Shown here in pieces: positions 24,947-33,312 of a stretch of DNA of 64,000 nucleotides. The stretch is from Deltaproteobacteria bacterium GWC2_55_46 (lineage in GTDB: Bacteria > Desulfobacterota > GWC2-55-46), in assembly GCA_001595385.3 (NCBI GenBank), contig LVEI03000001.1:1393501-1457500 (forward strand). The letters are read 5' to 3'. The notes under the pieces were generated by a model. That model saw only the letters and a program-made list of their open reading frames with translations, had not been told where the DNA came from and did not search any database. Both the position numbers and the translations under genes were made by a program. How positions within the stretch are numbered: the stretch's first letter is position 1; every line of letters begins with the position of its first letter.

Positions 24947-25906
24947 TCATAATTGTACCGACGCCCTGCCTATCATGATGGAAGCAACTGGCGCGCCCTT
25001 TTTTAACGGCGACCTTACGATAAGCTTCTTCTTTTTGAGATCAGCCCCGACAATATAGCCGAGGGCCATGTCCCTCCCCAACGCGTCCCTGAAGGAGAAG
25101 AGCCTGCCGGAAAGTCCTTCCAGCTCTACCTCCCCAGTGTACCTCAAGCCAACGGAGGCGAGGCGTACTGTAAACGTCCTTCCGCCCCTGAAGTATTCCC
25201 TGAACTTGCTGGCGCGCCACTCGGTTCTACTGGCCACCGTTTTAAGGACGGCATGCTCTGAGGCTTCTACCATTATCACCCTCGGGCGCCTCTGTTTCCT
25301 GTAGGCGTCGAGTATATGGCCGAGCTCGTCTCCCTTCTCTATCCCTATCACGATATCGGGCGAGAGAATATCTATCTTATATTGCTTATAGATCCTCCCG
25401 ACCGGCTCGGTTATGAGGCCGGTCGTGTCTATCACGAGCTTTTCGCACCTCTTCAGGGCGCTGTCCATAAGGAGCCTCGCTCCCGCGATAGACGGCAGAA
25501 GGTTACCCGGCGGACTCAAGCTCCCCGTGAAATAGAGCTCCTCGGCCTTTATCCCCTCCCACCCGTTAAAACCGCCTTTGGCCACGCCCCAGGCCAGGGT
25601 CGTCGGAGGGCCAATATGCGATTGCCCCATGTCAAGGTCAAGGGCGCCGGTCCTCCATTTACGGGAAAGGAGGCCGACCGCCGCCTCGGCCATCGTGGTC
25701 TTGCCTGTATCCGCCCCGCCGATGAACATGATGCTCCGGGCACGGGCGGAAAGTATCGCGCTTACGATATCGCCACTAAGGTCCACGGAGCCCCTCTCGC
25801 GGCCATGGAACTGATTAAAGGATAGCATATAACCGCTCGCCCGGCTGGAGCGGAATATTTTTTCGATTTTTTCTTTGACATTTTTCGACCTTTTGGTAAT
25901 ATTCAA
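24947..25906 (-). CDS. Clp1/Grc3-like polynucleotide 5'-kinase homologue
   Basis: The 319-residue P-loop protein has Walker A GGADTGKT at 63-70, the Clp1/Grc3-type DLDMGQ at about 90-95 followed by GPPTT, and IDTTGLITEPVG, which matches the family's NTxGWxxGxG lid region. Clp1/Grc3 enzymes phosphorylate 5'-OH ends of RNA or DNA and are best known from eukaryotes and archaea; bacterial homologues exist but their role is little known. A C-terminal beta domain (residues 240-319) resembles the family's. The start is a TTG at 25906 with an AAAGG SD; ATG at 25828 is an alternative that keeps the whole kinase core. It is divergent from gcvT. Confidence 0.7.
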   Translation of the reverse strand: MNITKRSKNVKEKIEKIFRSSRASGYMLSFNQFHGRERGSVDLSGDIVSAILSARARSIMFIGGADTGKTTMAEAAVGLLSRKWRTGALDLDMGQSHIGPPTTLAWGVAKGGFNGWEGIKAEELYFTGSLSPPGNLLPSIAGARLLMDSALKRCEKLVIDTTGLITEPVGRIYKQYKIDILSPDIVIGIEKGDELGHILDAYRKQRRPRVIMVEASEHAVLKTVASRTEWRASKFREYFRGGRTFTVRLASVGLRYTGEVELEGLSGRLFSFRDALGRDMALGYIVGADLKKKKLIVRSPLKKGAPVASIMIGRASVQL

Positions 25907-25959
25907 AATGCCTTTAAAATTGAAGCGGATTTACAGGCTTTTTCGCCTATAAATTACCT

Positions 25960-27060
25960 GTGCCCGTGCTAAAAAGAACCCCGCTATATGACATACATAC
26001 CTCGCTCGGCGCGAGGATGGTCCCGTTCGCCGGGTGGGAGATGCCCGTCCAGTACTCCGGCGTAATAGACGAGCACGTCGCGGTGCGCTCCTCCTGCGGG
26101 CTCTTCGACGTCAGCCACATGGGCGAGATCGAGGTCTCCGGGGACGGGGCAATAGATTTCGTCCAGTTCATCATGACCAACGATATCGAGCGTATAAAAG
26201 ACGGACAGTGCCAGTATACGCTGCTGTGCAAGGAAGACGGCGGGGTGGTCGACGACACCATCGTCTACCGCTTCAACATAGACCGCTTCCTCTTTGTGGT
26301 AAACGCATCTAACGCGGAGAAGGCCTTTGGCTGGATGAAGAAGGTCCAGGCAAAGGAGCAGTTCCCTGACGTATCCATAGAAGACTTGAGCCCGCGGTAC
26401 GCCCAGCTTGCGGTACAGGGGCCGAAATCGGTCGAGGTATTAAGGCCGCTACTCGACATAGACCCTGAGGAGATAGGGCATTTTCACTTCCACATGGGCC
26501 TCCTTGGCGGCGAGATAGAGGCGGTCGTATCAAGGACCGGCTACACAGGCGAGGACGGCTTCGAGATATACCTCGACCCAACCGATGCCCCCGCGGCCTG
26601 GAAGGCCATCATGGAGACCGGCAGGGTCCACGGCATAAAACCCACCGGGCTCGGGGCAAGAGACACCCTGAGGCTTGAGATGGGCTATCCGCTTTATGGC
26701 CACGAGCTCGGCGAAAAGATAACCCCCATAGAGGCGAGCCTGGGAAAGTATGTGAAGTTCAACAAGGATTTCATCGGAAGAGAGGTCCTTGAGAAGCAGT
26801 CCAATGAGGGCGCCGAAAGGGTCCTCGTGGGCTTAAAGATGCTCGATACAGGCATACCGAGGCAGGGCTACGAGATACAAAACTCAGGGCTTTCAGTCGG
26901 CGAGGTAACAAGCGGGACGATGTCCCCGTCGCTCGAGGTCGGCGTAGCAATGGGCTTTGTCAAGACAGCGCTCAAAACGCCTGGCACCGCGATAGAAGTG
27001 ATCATAAGGGGACGGGCCGCAAGGGCAGAGGTAACCACGCTTCCGCTATACAAAAAATAA
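25960..27060 (+). CDS. gcvT: Glycine cleavage T-protein (aminomethyltransferase)
   Basis: GcvT transfers the methylene unit from aminomethyl-lipoyl GcvH to tetrahydrofolate, releasing ammonia. The 366-residue product has KRTPLYDIHTSLGARMVPFAGWEMPVQY, FDVSHMGEIEV with the folate-site aspartate region, SRTGYTGEDGFEIY and the C-terminal VTSGTMSPSL. The start appears to be GTG at 25960 (or GTG at 25966), without a strong SD. First gene of the operon gcvT-gcvH-gcvPA-gcvPB. No glycine riboswitch is visible in the 53-nt gap upstream. Confidence 0.95.
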   Translation: MPVLKRTPLYDIHTSLGARMVPFAGWEMPVQYSGVIDEHVAVRSSCGLFDVSHMGEIEVSGDGAIDFVQFIMTNDIERIKDGQCQYTLLCKEDGGVVDDTIVYRFNIDRFLFVVNASNAEKAFGWMKKVQAKEQFPDVSIEDLSPRYAQLAVQGPKSVEVLRPLLDIDPEEIGHFHFHMGLLGGEIEAVVSRTGYTGEDGFEIYLDPTDAPAAWKAIMETGRVHGIKPTGLGARDTLRLEMGYPLYGHELGEKITPIEASLGKYVKFNKDFIGREVLEKQSNEGAERVLVGLKMLDTGIPRQGYEIQNSGLSVGEVTSGTMSPSLEVGVAMGFVKTALKTPGTAIEVIIRGRAARAEVTTLPLYKK

Positions 27061-27100
27061 CGCCTTCCATTATTTAAAAGCAGGAAAGGAGAATCACACA

Positions 27101-27487
27101 ATGGAGTTCCCCAAGGACCTTAAATACACCAAGGAACACGAATGGATTAAGGTCGAAGGAAAGACCGCGACCGTCGGAATAACCGATTACGCCCAGGACT
27201 CTCTCGGCGATGTCGTCTATGTCGAGCTTCCCCAGGAAGGCGGCAGCGTAACAAAGCACGAGCCCTTCGGCGTGGTCGAGTCTGTAAAGGCCGTATCTGA
27301 CCTCTACTCGCCGGTAAGCGGCAGCGTCACAGAGGTAAACGACGCGATAATCGACAGCCCGGAGGTCATAAACGAAGACCCTTACGGCGACGCGTGGATG
27401 ATAAAGGTGGAGATATCCAGCAACAGCGACCTTGATGACCTTCTTACCGCTGACGAGTACCAGAAGTTCATCGAAGAAGAGAAGTAA
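27101..27487 (+). CDS. gcvH: Glycine cleavage H-protein
   Basis: GcvH carries the lipoyl arm that moves aminomethyl groups between the P, T and L proteins. The 128-residue product has the EHEWIKVEG opening and the lipoylated K63 in GVVESVKAVSDLYSPVSG. Its length is normal. An AAAGGAG SD precedes the ATG. gcvT ends 40 nt upstream and gcvPA begins 6 nt downstream. Confidence 0.97.
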   Translation: MEFPKDLKYTKEHEWIKVEGKTATVGITDYAQDSLGDVVYVELPQEGGSVTKHEPFGVVESVKAVSDLYSPVSGSVTEVNDAIIDSPEVINEDPYGDAWMIKVEISSNSDLDDLLTADEYQKFIEEEK

Positions 27488-27493
27488 GCCGCT

Positions 27494-28837
27494 GTGCCCT
27501 ACATACCCCACACCGAAGAGGACATCCAAAAGATACTTCAGGCGGTCGGCGCAACCAGGGTTGAGGAGATACTCTCCCAGCTGCCGGCCGCTTTGAGGCT
27601 TAAAACCCCCCTTGACCTTCCCAGGGGGCTCTCCGAGCAGGAGCTTCTCTGCCATCTCAAGGACCTTAGCGCGAAGAACACTACCGTAGAGGAATATTCG
27701 AGCTTCCTTGGCGCGGGCGCGTATAACCATTACATACCGGCGATAGTAGACAGCATTATTTCAAGGTCAGAGTTCTATACCTCTTATACGCCATACCAGC
27801 CGGAGCTGTCGCAGGGCACCCTTCAGGCTATCTTCGAGTACCAAACGCTCGTCTGCCAGCTTACGGGCATGGACGTAAGCAACGCCTCTCTTTACGACGG
27901 CGCCTCAGCCGTTGCCGAGGCGGCCCTCATGGCCCGGAGGATCACCGGCAAGGACGGGATAATATTATCGAGCTCACTGCACCCTGAGTACAGGGAGACC
28001 GTAAAGACCTACCTTGCAGGCACAGGCGACAGCCTCTCGGAAGTGATGTACTGCACCGAGACCGGAGCGACGCTCCCTGGCGCCGTAGAGGCTGCCATGG
28101 TGGACTCTACCGCCTGCGTCGTCGTCCAGCACCCGAACTTTTTCGGCTGCGTTGAGGATGTAGAGGCGCTCTCAGAGGTCGTGCACCGCAAGAAAGCCAT
28201 CCTTATAGTGGTCGTAAACGAGGCCGTCTCCCTTGGCCTCCTTAAGCCGCCCGGAGAGTCGGGCTGCGATATAGTAGTCGGAGAGAACCAGTCTTTCGGA
28301 AACCCGTTGAGCTACGGCGGCCCTTACCTGGGCTTCATGGCTACAAAAACAGAATTCGTCCGCCAGATGCCTGGACGCATCATCGGCCAGACGGTAGACA
28401 GGGACGGCAAGAGGGCGTTCTGCCTCACCTTCGCCACAAGGGAACAGCACATAAGAAGGGAGCGGGCCACCTCCAACATATGCACGAACCACGGCCTAAG
28501 CGCCCTTGCGGCCTCGGTCCACATGGTCGGGCTCGGCTCCCAGGGCCTGCAGAGGCTCGCGAGGCTTAACCTCTCAAAGGCCGAATATCTCAAGGATAAG
28601 ATCACCGGGGCAGGGGCAGAGATAGCTTTCACCTCTCCTACCTTTAACGAGTTCACGGTAAAGGTAGGCAAAGACCCTGATTCAGTATTGAACGCCCTCT
28701 TGAGAAAGAAGATAATCGGGGGGGTAGTCTTAAAGAGGTTCTACCCGTCGCTCGACCGTCATATCCTCGTGGCCGCAACCGAGATGAACTCGAAAGACGA
28801 GATGGACAGGTTCGCGCAGGTGCTTAAAGGGGCATAA
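27494..28837 (+). CDS. gcvPA: Glycine decarboxylase P-protein subunit 1
   Basis: GcvPA is the non-PLP-lysine half of the two-subunit P-protein; with GcvPB it decarboxylates glycine and loads the methylamine on GcvH. The 447-residue product has MPYIPHTEEDIQKIL, FLGAGAYNHYIPA, SLYDGASAVAEAALMA and GENQSFGNPLSYGGPYLG. It starts with GTG 6 nt after gcvH. A repeat element of about 245 nt separates it from gcvPB, although both subunits are needed in equal amounts. Confidence 0.96.
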   Translation: MPYIPHTEEDIQKILQAVGATRVEEILSQLPAALRLKTPLDLPRGLSEQELLCHLKDLSAKNTTVEEYSSFLGAGAYNHYIPAIVDSIISRSEFYTSYTPYQPELSQGTLQAIFEYQTLVCQLTGMDVSNASLYDGASAVAEAALMARRITGKDGIILSSSLHPEYRETVKTYLAGTGDSLSEVMYCTETGATLPGAVEAAMVDSTACVVVQHPNFFGCVEDVEALSEVVHRKKAILIVVVNEAVSLGLLKPPGESGCDIVVGENQSFGNPLSYGGPYLGFMATKTEFVRQMPGRIIGQTVDRDGKRAFCLTFATREQHIRRERATSNICTNHGLSALAASVHMVGLGSQGLQRLARLNLSKAEYLKDKITGAGAEIAFTSPTFNEFTVKVGKDPDSVLNALLRKKIIGGVVLKRFYPSLDRHILVAATEMNSKDEMDRFAQVLKGA

Positions 28838-28850
28838 TTTTTTCCTCTGA

Positions 28851-29095
28851 CAGGTTGCTGAAAAACACAGATTTTGTTCAGGCTGCTCTAAAAACCATAT
28901 GCGTGGCCCCCGTTAAATCAGGGAGCGAGAAGGAGGCGTACTCTTGTTGTACGCCGCTACTACGAGCGATGAAGACAGCGAAGCAGATGGACTTTTGAAG
29001 TTTCCTGCCAGCTTGCTGCGGGAAACTTGCATGTAAGGAAAATCTCAATTGTGATTCGCTCGCTAACCGCTCGCTATGCATGACCAGCAGCCTGC
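28851..29095. repeat. Composite REP-like repeat between gcvPA and gcvPB
   Basis: It opens CAGGTTGCTGAAAAACAC...GTTCAGGCTGCTC, matching the element at 22231, and ends CCAGCAGCCTGC, its inverted end. Inside are a hairpin GGCGTAC-N7-GTACGCC (28935-28955) and the tract GCAGATGGACTTTTGAAG, resembling dispersed repeats known in deltaproteobacterial genomes. No transposase is encoded. Confidence 0.7.
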
Positions 29096-29119
29096 TAATT
29101 AAAGGCAGGGATATATCCA

Positions 29120-30595
29120 ATGGAAGCTAACGGCGCAAAAGGGCTCATCCTGGAAGAGCCTGTGATATTCGAGAAGTCCTCTGCCGGCAGGGTAGGCGTA
29201 GAGCCTCCGCCAGCGGATGTACCGGAGACAGACCCGGCGAAGGTCATACCCAGGAGGCTTTTAAGGGCTGCCATCGACGGCTTCCCGGACGTCTCTGAGA
29301 TGGACGCCGTCCGCCACTACACGAGGCTTTCGCAGTGGAACTTCGGCGTGGACTCCGGCTTTTATCCGCTCGGCTCGTGCACGATGAAGTACAACCCCAA
29401 GATAAACGAGACTGCGGCGAAGCTCCCCGGCTTCTCGCTCCTCCACCCGTATCAGCCAGTCGAGATGACGCAAGGGGCGCTCGAGATAATGCACTCCCTC
29501 GAAGGCTATCTGGCCGAGATAAGCGGCATGGACGCGGTAACGCTCCAGCCTTCCGCGGGGGCGCACGGAGAGCTCTGCGGCCTTTTGACTATCGCCGCCT
29601 ACTACAGGGCCATCGGCAAGCCCCGTACCAAGATAATCATACCGGACACCGCCCACGGCACTAACCCGGCAAGCTCGCACCTCGCGGGCTTCAAGGTCGT
29701 GCCCGTCAAGACCGAAGGCAGGGGCACCCTTCCAGCCGAGGCGGTAGCGGCTGTGATGGACGAGGAGACCGCCGGTGTGATGCTCACGAACCCGAACACC
29801 ATCGGCCTCTTCGAGAAGAACATAAAAGAGATAGCCGAGATCGTCCACGCGAAAGGCGGCTTTGTATACGGCGACGGGGCGAACCTCAACGCCCTTATGG
29901 GCCTCACAAAGCTCGGCGAGATAGGGGTTGACGTGGTGCAGTTCAACCTGCACAAGACCTTCTCGACCCCGCACGGCGGAGGCGGCCCTGGAAGCGGCCC
30001 GGTCGGCGTAAGAAAGCCGCTTGAGCCATTCTTGCCTGTGCCAAGGATAAAAAAAGAGGGCGGCAGGTACAGCCTGGATTTCAACCGCCCGCAGTCTATT
30101 GGCAGGATGAAGTCGTTCTACGGTAACTTCTCGATAATGGTCCGCGCATACACCTATATAAGGAGAATGGGCGGGGAAGGGCTGAAGAGGGCGACCGAGA
30201 CCGCCATACTCAACGCCAATTACGTGAAAGAGCGGCTCAAGGGCACCTACCACCTCGCCTTTGACGAGCCCTGCATGCATGAGTGCGTATTCTCCGACAG
30301 ATTGCAGCTCGGCAACGGCGTTTCAACGATGGACATCGCAAAGAGGTTGATAGACTATGGCTATCACCCGCCGACGGTCTACTTCCCGCTCGTTGTGCCT
30401 GGCGCGATAATGGTCGAGCCTACGGAGACCGAGACGATAGAGACACTCGATAAGTTCATAGACGTTATGAAGGCCATCGCAGAAGAGGCGAAGACAGACC
30501 CGGAGCTGCTGAAGAACGCGCCGACTAAGACCAAGATAAGAAGGGTCGACGAGACAAGGGCGGCGAGGGAGCCGGTCCTGAGGTGGAAAAAATAG
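29120..30595 (+). CDS. gcvPB: Glycine decarboxylase P-protein subunit 2 (PLP subunit)
   Basis: The 491-residue subunit carries the pyridoxal phosphate lysine K279 in QFNLHKTFSTPHGGGGPG. Other landmarks are LGSCTMKYNP, LQPSAGAHGELCG and PDTAHGTNPAS. It completes the glycine cleavage P-protein with GcvPA. Start at ATG 29120 with a moderate SD (GGCAGGG). A strong terminator follows the stop. The L-protein (dihydrolipoyl dehydrogenase) is not in the window. Confidence 0.96.
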   Translation: MEANGAKGLILEEPVIFEKSSAGRVGVEPPPADVPETDPAKVIPRRLLRAAIDGFPDVSEMDAVRHYTRLSQWNFGVDSGFYPLGSCTMKYNPKINETAAKLPGFSLLHPYQPVEMTQGALEIMHSLEGYLAEISGMDAVTLQPSAGAHGELCGLLTIAAYYRAIGKPRTKIIIPDTAHGTNPASSHLAGFKVVPVKTEGRGTLPAEAVAAVMDEETAGVMLTNPNTIGLFEKNIKEIAEIVHAKGGFVYGDGANLNALMGLTKLGEIGVDVVQFNLHKTFSTPHGGGGPGSGPVGVRKPLEPFLPVPRIKKEGGRYSLDFNRPQSIGRMKSFYGNFSIMVRAYTYIRRMGGEGLKRATETAILNANYVKERLKGTYHLAFDEPCMHECVFSDRLQLGNGVSTMDIAKRLIDYGYHPPTVYFPLVVPGAIMVEPTETETIETLDKFIDVMKAIAEEAKTDPELLKNAPTKTKIRRVDETRAAREPVLRWKK

Positions 30596-30600
30596 AGGAT

Positions 30601-30627
30601 AAAAAGCCCGCTTACGCGGGCTTTTTT
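30601..30627 (+). terminator. Intrinsic terminator of the gcv operon
   Basis: AAAAAGCCCGC, loop TTAC, GCGGGCTTTTTT immediately after gcvPB. It ends about 10 nt before the start of the acyltransferase gene. Confidence 0.9.
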
Positions 30628-30636
30628 AATCACAGG

Positions 30637-31794
30637 ATGAAAGTATCTCAAGCCGATACCCTCCAGAAAAGTGAACAGTATTTCAAGAACCATCTGCCGG
30701 CGCTCGACCTGCTTCGGGCCATTTCGATCGTCATGGTCCTGCTCTTCCACTTCAGCGGTTCGTTCAGCCTCCCGAGGGAGTCGTATATAGCCAGGTTTTT
30801 TTTCTGGGGCAAGCACGGGGTCGATCTTTTTTTTGTGCTCAGCGGATTTCTTATCGGCGGACAGATAGCCGAGAGCACATTGAGAGGCGCTTTCAGCTTC
30901 AAGGTCTTTTACTTCAAGCGGTTCTGGAGGATCTTCCCCGCTTATTACTTCTCTATCCTTGTATACGCGCTGCTTGTTTATTATTTCTCAGGCGGAAACC
31001 TTTTCAATAATAGCGGCGTCATAAAAGACATCCTTATCCATATCTTTTATACCCAGAACTATTTCAACCCCTCGATGTATGGCGGCATCTACTGGACCCT
31101 TGCCGTCGAGGAACAATTTTATATCGTCATCCCTGTCCTGCTCTACCTTTTGATAAAGCGCTCTCCCGGATCTACCGTACCCGCATTCCTTCTGATCCTG
31201 CTCTCATCCATCGCCGTCACGTACTTCCTCTATGACCAGTCCGATTGGTGGTATTATTTCATGGACCACAATATCCGGGGTTTTTCCGCCCTCCTTTCCG
31301 GGGTGGCCACAGCCTTCCTCTGGATCCGCTACAGGGACAGGCTCAGGAATATCCCCTCAATTTTGCCGGCAGCCATCCTTGCGGCCTCATGCGCTATCCT
31401 CTTTGTATCTTATATCAAGGACAGCACGCTTGGCATGAGCTGGCACGAATCCTTATGGCAGTTCATCCCGACCTCGATAGGGTTTTCCGGATTGATACTT
31501 TACCTGTCTATAAAGCCGTTCTCATTCCCCCTTAAGTGGCTGATAAAGACAGTCGCCAGATTGAGCTATACGATCTATCTCTATCATGTGCTCGTAGCCG
31601 TATTATTGAGGTACGTGATCAAATCCCAGGGGATCGTCTTTAATACGGCCTCCCTGTCATCTTTCGCGGCTGTCTTTTCGGTCTATCTGATATTGGTTAT
31701 CGTACTCTGTCAGATCGCCTACTATCTTATTGAAAGACCCACGATGCGCTTCAGGGAAAATTTTTTGAGAAAAAAGAGCCTTCTTGATCCCTGA
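30637..31794 (+). CDS. Acyltransferase family 3 membrane protein (OafA/YrhL type)
   Basis: The 385-residue protein is an integral membrane O-acyltransferase, a family that acetylates or acylates sugars of O-antigen, peptidoglycan or exopolysaccharide. It has LDLLRAISIVMVLLFHFSG with the catalytic-type histidine, FFWGKHGVDLFFVLSGFLIGG and about ten membrane spans. The ATG at 30637 is chosen because the reading frame upstream runs through the gcv terminator. No good SD or promoter is seen. Base use looks somewhat more AT-rich than the neighbours. It is not linked to other sugar-modifying genes here, so its substrate is unknown. Confidence 0.82.
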   Translation: MKVSQADTLQKSEQYFKNHLPALDLLRAISIVMVLLFHFSGSFSLPRESYIARFFFWGKHGVDLFFVLSGFLIGGQIAESTLRGAFSFKVFYFKRFWRIFPAYYFSILVYALLVYYFSGGNLFNNSGVIKDILIHIFYTQNYFNPSMYGGIYWTLAVEEQFYIVIPVLLYLLIKRSPGSTVPAFLLILLSSIAVTYFLYDQSDWWYYFMDHNIRGFSALLSGVATAFLWIRYRDRLRNIPSILPAAILAASCAILFVSYIKDSTLGMSWHESLWQFIPTSIGFSGLILYLSIKPFSFPLKWLIKTVARLSYTIYLYHVLVAVLLRYVIKSQGIVFNTASLSSFAAVFSVYLILVIVLCQIAYYLIERPTMRFRENFLRKKSLLDP

Positions 31795-32445
31795 AAATTA
31801 TGATGACGGTATTGGGGTGGGTCAGGTGAGCTTTTGAGATGAAAGACCAGAAATGAAGGCAGGCGTCGGTAGGACTGCTTTCATCCAATCCGTCGGCCAT
31901 TTTTCAAGGCCCCAACCCATTCCGGGCTCTCATGGCCCTTCAAGCAACGGTCGTTTAAGGCCGAAGCCATTGGGATTCAAGGCCTTTAAGGCCTCCTTAG
32001 GTGGTTTGCACGCACCCTGCGGATGGGGGTCACGGACCCCTTCTCCAGTCCAGACAACGCCTGTCTTTCAATTAAATTATAGCAGAAAACAAAGAACTCT
32101 ACAACATTGGACCGCCTTGAAATCCGCTTATTTATAAGATACTTACAAGATTATTTAAAAAACGGTTTTTCGGGTTGGAGGGGCAGGAAAAAGGGCAAAA
32201 ATAAAGGGCGCATCTTGAGGAGAAGAGGCTTTCATACAAGTGGAAGTTCAGAAGAGCGGTTCAGGCTTCCGGCCTGGGGAGATGCTCTCGCAATCCCGGT
32301 TGGCTTGCTCACCCCGCCCTGGAAGAACCCCTAACGGTACCAACTGAAGCTCATCTCCAACAGATGCGTCCTTTATCTATTTTCATAATACTCCTATTGT
32401 AAATTCTTGTCAAATTTGATTGTCGCATGTGTCCCCCTAACGGCT
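31795..32445. other. 650-nt non-coding stretch with hairpins
   Basis: No convincing gene is found. Short open frames here lack SDs and protein-like composition. Structured spots are GGGGTC-ACG-GACCCC (32026-32040), an AGGCCTTTAAGGCCT palindrome near 31980, and a nested hairpin AGAGC...CAGGC-TTCCG-GCCTG...GCTCT (32253-32288). An unrecognised structured RNA is possible. It is not a tRNA, tmRNA, SRP or RNase P RNA as far as motifs show. Confidence 0.5.
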
Positions 32446-33312
32446 CTACTCGCCCGCCGGCCTTGTCTTCCATCTCCTGTGCACCCAGAACCACTCTTGA
32501 GGGTGCTTTCTTATCATCTCTTCGACCACTCTGGTAAACCGGGTTGTGTTCTCTATGGCATCCCGCTCCCTGTCGCCTGTATTTGAAAGGGACAATTCCT
32601 CCATTACCTCTAACACGTGGCCTCTACCCTTCCTGCATATGAAGGCCGGGACCACGGCAGCGCCGCTTGCCTGAGCGAGGTGCGCCGGGCCCTTGTTAGT
32701 GCAGGCCGGGACGCCGAAGAAGTCCACGAAAACGCCTTCAGAGGCCGCAACGTTCTGGTCGACGAGTATCGTGACTATCGCATTCGAGGCAAGGGCCTTC
32801 AAGAGCTTCCTCATCGCCCTCCGCTTGTATATCATCCTGTTGCCTGAGCTGCTCCTCGCCCACGTGACGAAGCGCTCGAAGGCGGGGTTATCTATCTTTC
32901 GGACAACGATGTCGAGGCTGTACCCCCTGTGGCCGAGGGCCGCGGCGAGAAGCTCCCAGTTGCCGAAGTGCGCGGTCAGAAGGATCACGCCCCTGCCGCG
33001 CGAGAGCGCCCTGTCGAAGTTCTCAAGGCCGCTGAACTCTACCATTTTTTCGATATCGCCGCGATCAAGCCATGGCAAACGCGTGAACTCGAAGAACATG
33101 GTCGCGAGATTCCGGAAGACCCCCCTCGCTATACGCTTCCTCTCGCCTTCAGCGCCGCCCAACGCGCGTTCCAGGTTCGAAAGAGCGACCTTGCGGTGCC
33201 TGCCAGAGAGGCGGTATGCCAACGCCCCGAAGATAGCGCCTAAGGGGCGGACCACCCGCACCGGCAGATGTCCGAGCAGGAAAGAGAGGAGCTTTAGAAG
33301 CTTAAACATCAA
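32446..33312 (-). CDS. lpxL: Lipid A lauroyl/secondary acyltransferase (LpxL/HtrB family)
   Basis: This inner-membrane enzyme adds a secondary acyl chain to Kdo-lipid A. The 288-residue protein has an N-terminal membrane anchor and the catalytic H115-x4-E120 motif in AHFGNWE, plus DQNVAASEGVFVDFFG and WFWVHRRWK. It overlaps the lpxK stop by 4 nt and is the last gene of the large envelope cluster. Family members differ in acyl chain choice, which is not readable here. Confidence 0.9.
   Translation of the reverse strand: MMFKLLKLLSFLLGHLPVRVVRPLGAIFGALAYRLSGRHRKVALSNLERALGGAEGERKRIARGVFRNLATMFFEFTRLPWLDRGDIEKMVEFSGLENFDRALSRGRGVILLTAHFGNWELLAAALGHRGYSLDIVVRKIDNPAFERFVTWARSSSGNRMIYKRRAMRKLLKALASNAIVTILVDQNVAASEGVFVDFFGVPACTNKGPAHLAQASGAAVVPAFICRKGRGHVLEVMEELSLSNTGDRERDAIENTTRFTRVVEEMIRKHPQEWFWVHRRWKTRPAGE

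Noticed and set aside
25907-25959. Glycine riboswitch before gcvT
   Set aside because: The gap is only 53 nt and contains none of the glycine aptamer's conserved segments.
28878-29120. An 80-residue minus-strand open frame between gcvPA and gcvPB
   Set aside because: It lies wholly within the repeat element and has no start signal.
32026-32040. A tRNA or other standard RNA in the 31.8-32.4 kb gap
   Set aside because: The GGGGTC/GACCCC hairpin is isolated; there is no T-loop GTTCGA motif, cloverleaf, or SRP/RNase P/tmRNA signature.
31853-32334. Two short plus-strand open frames in the non-coding gap after the acyltransferase gene
   Set aside because: They lack Shine-Dalgarno sites, have low-complexity unusual compositions and overlap hairpins; no family resemblance.
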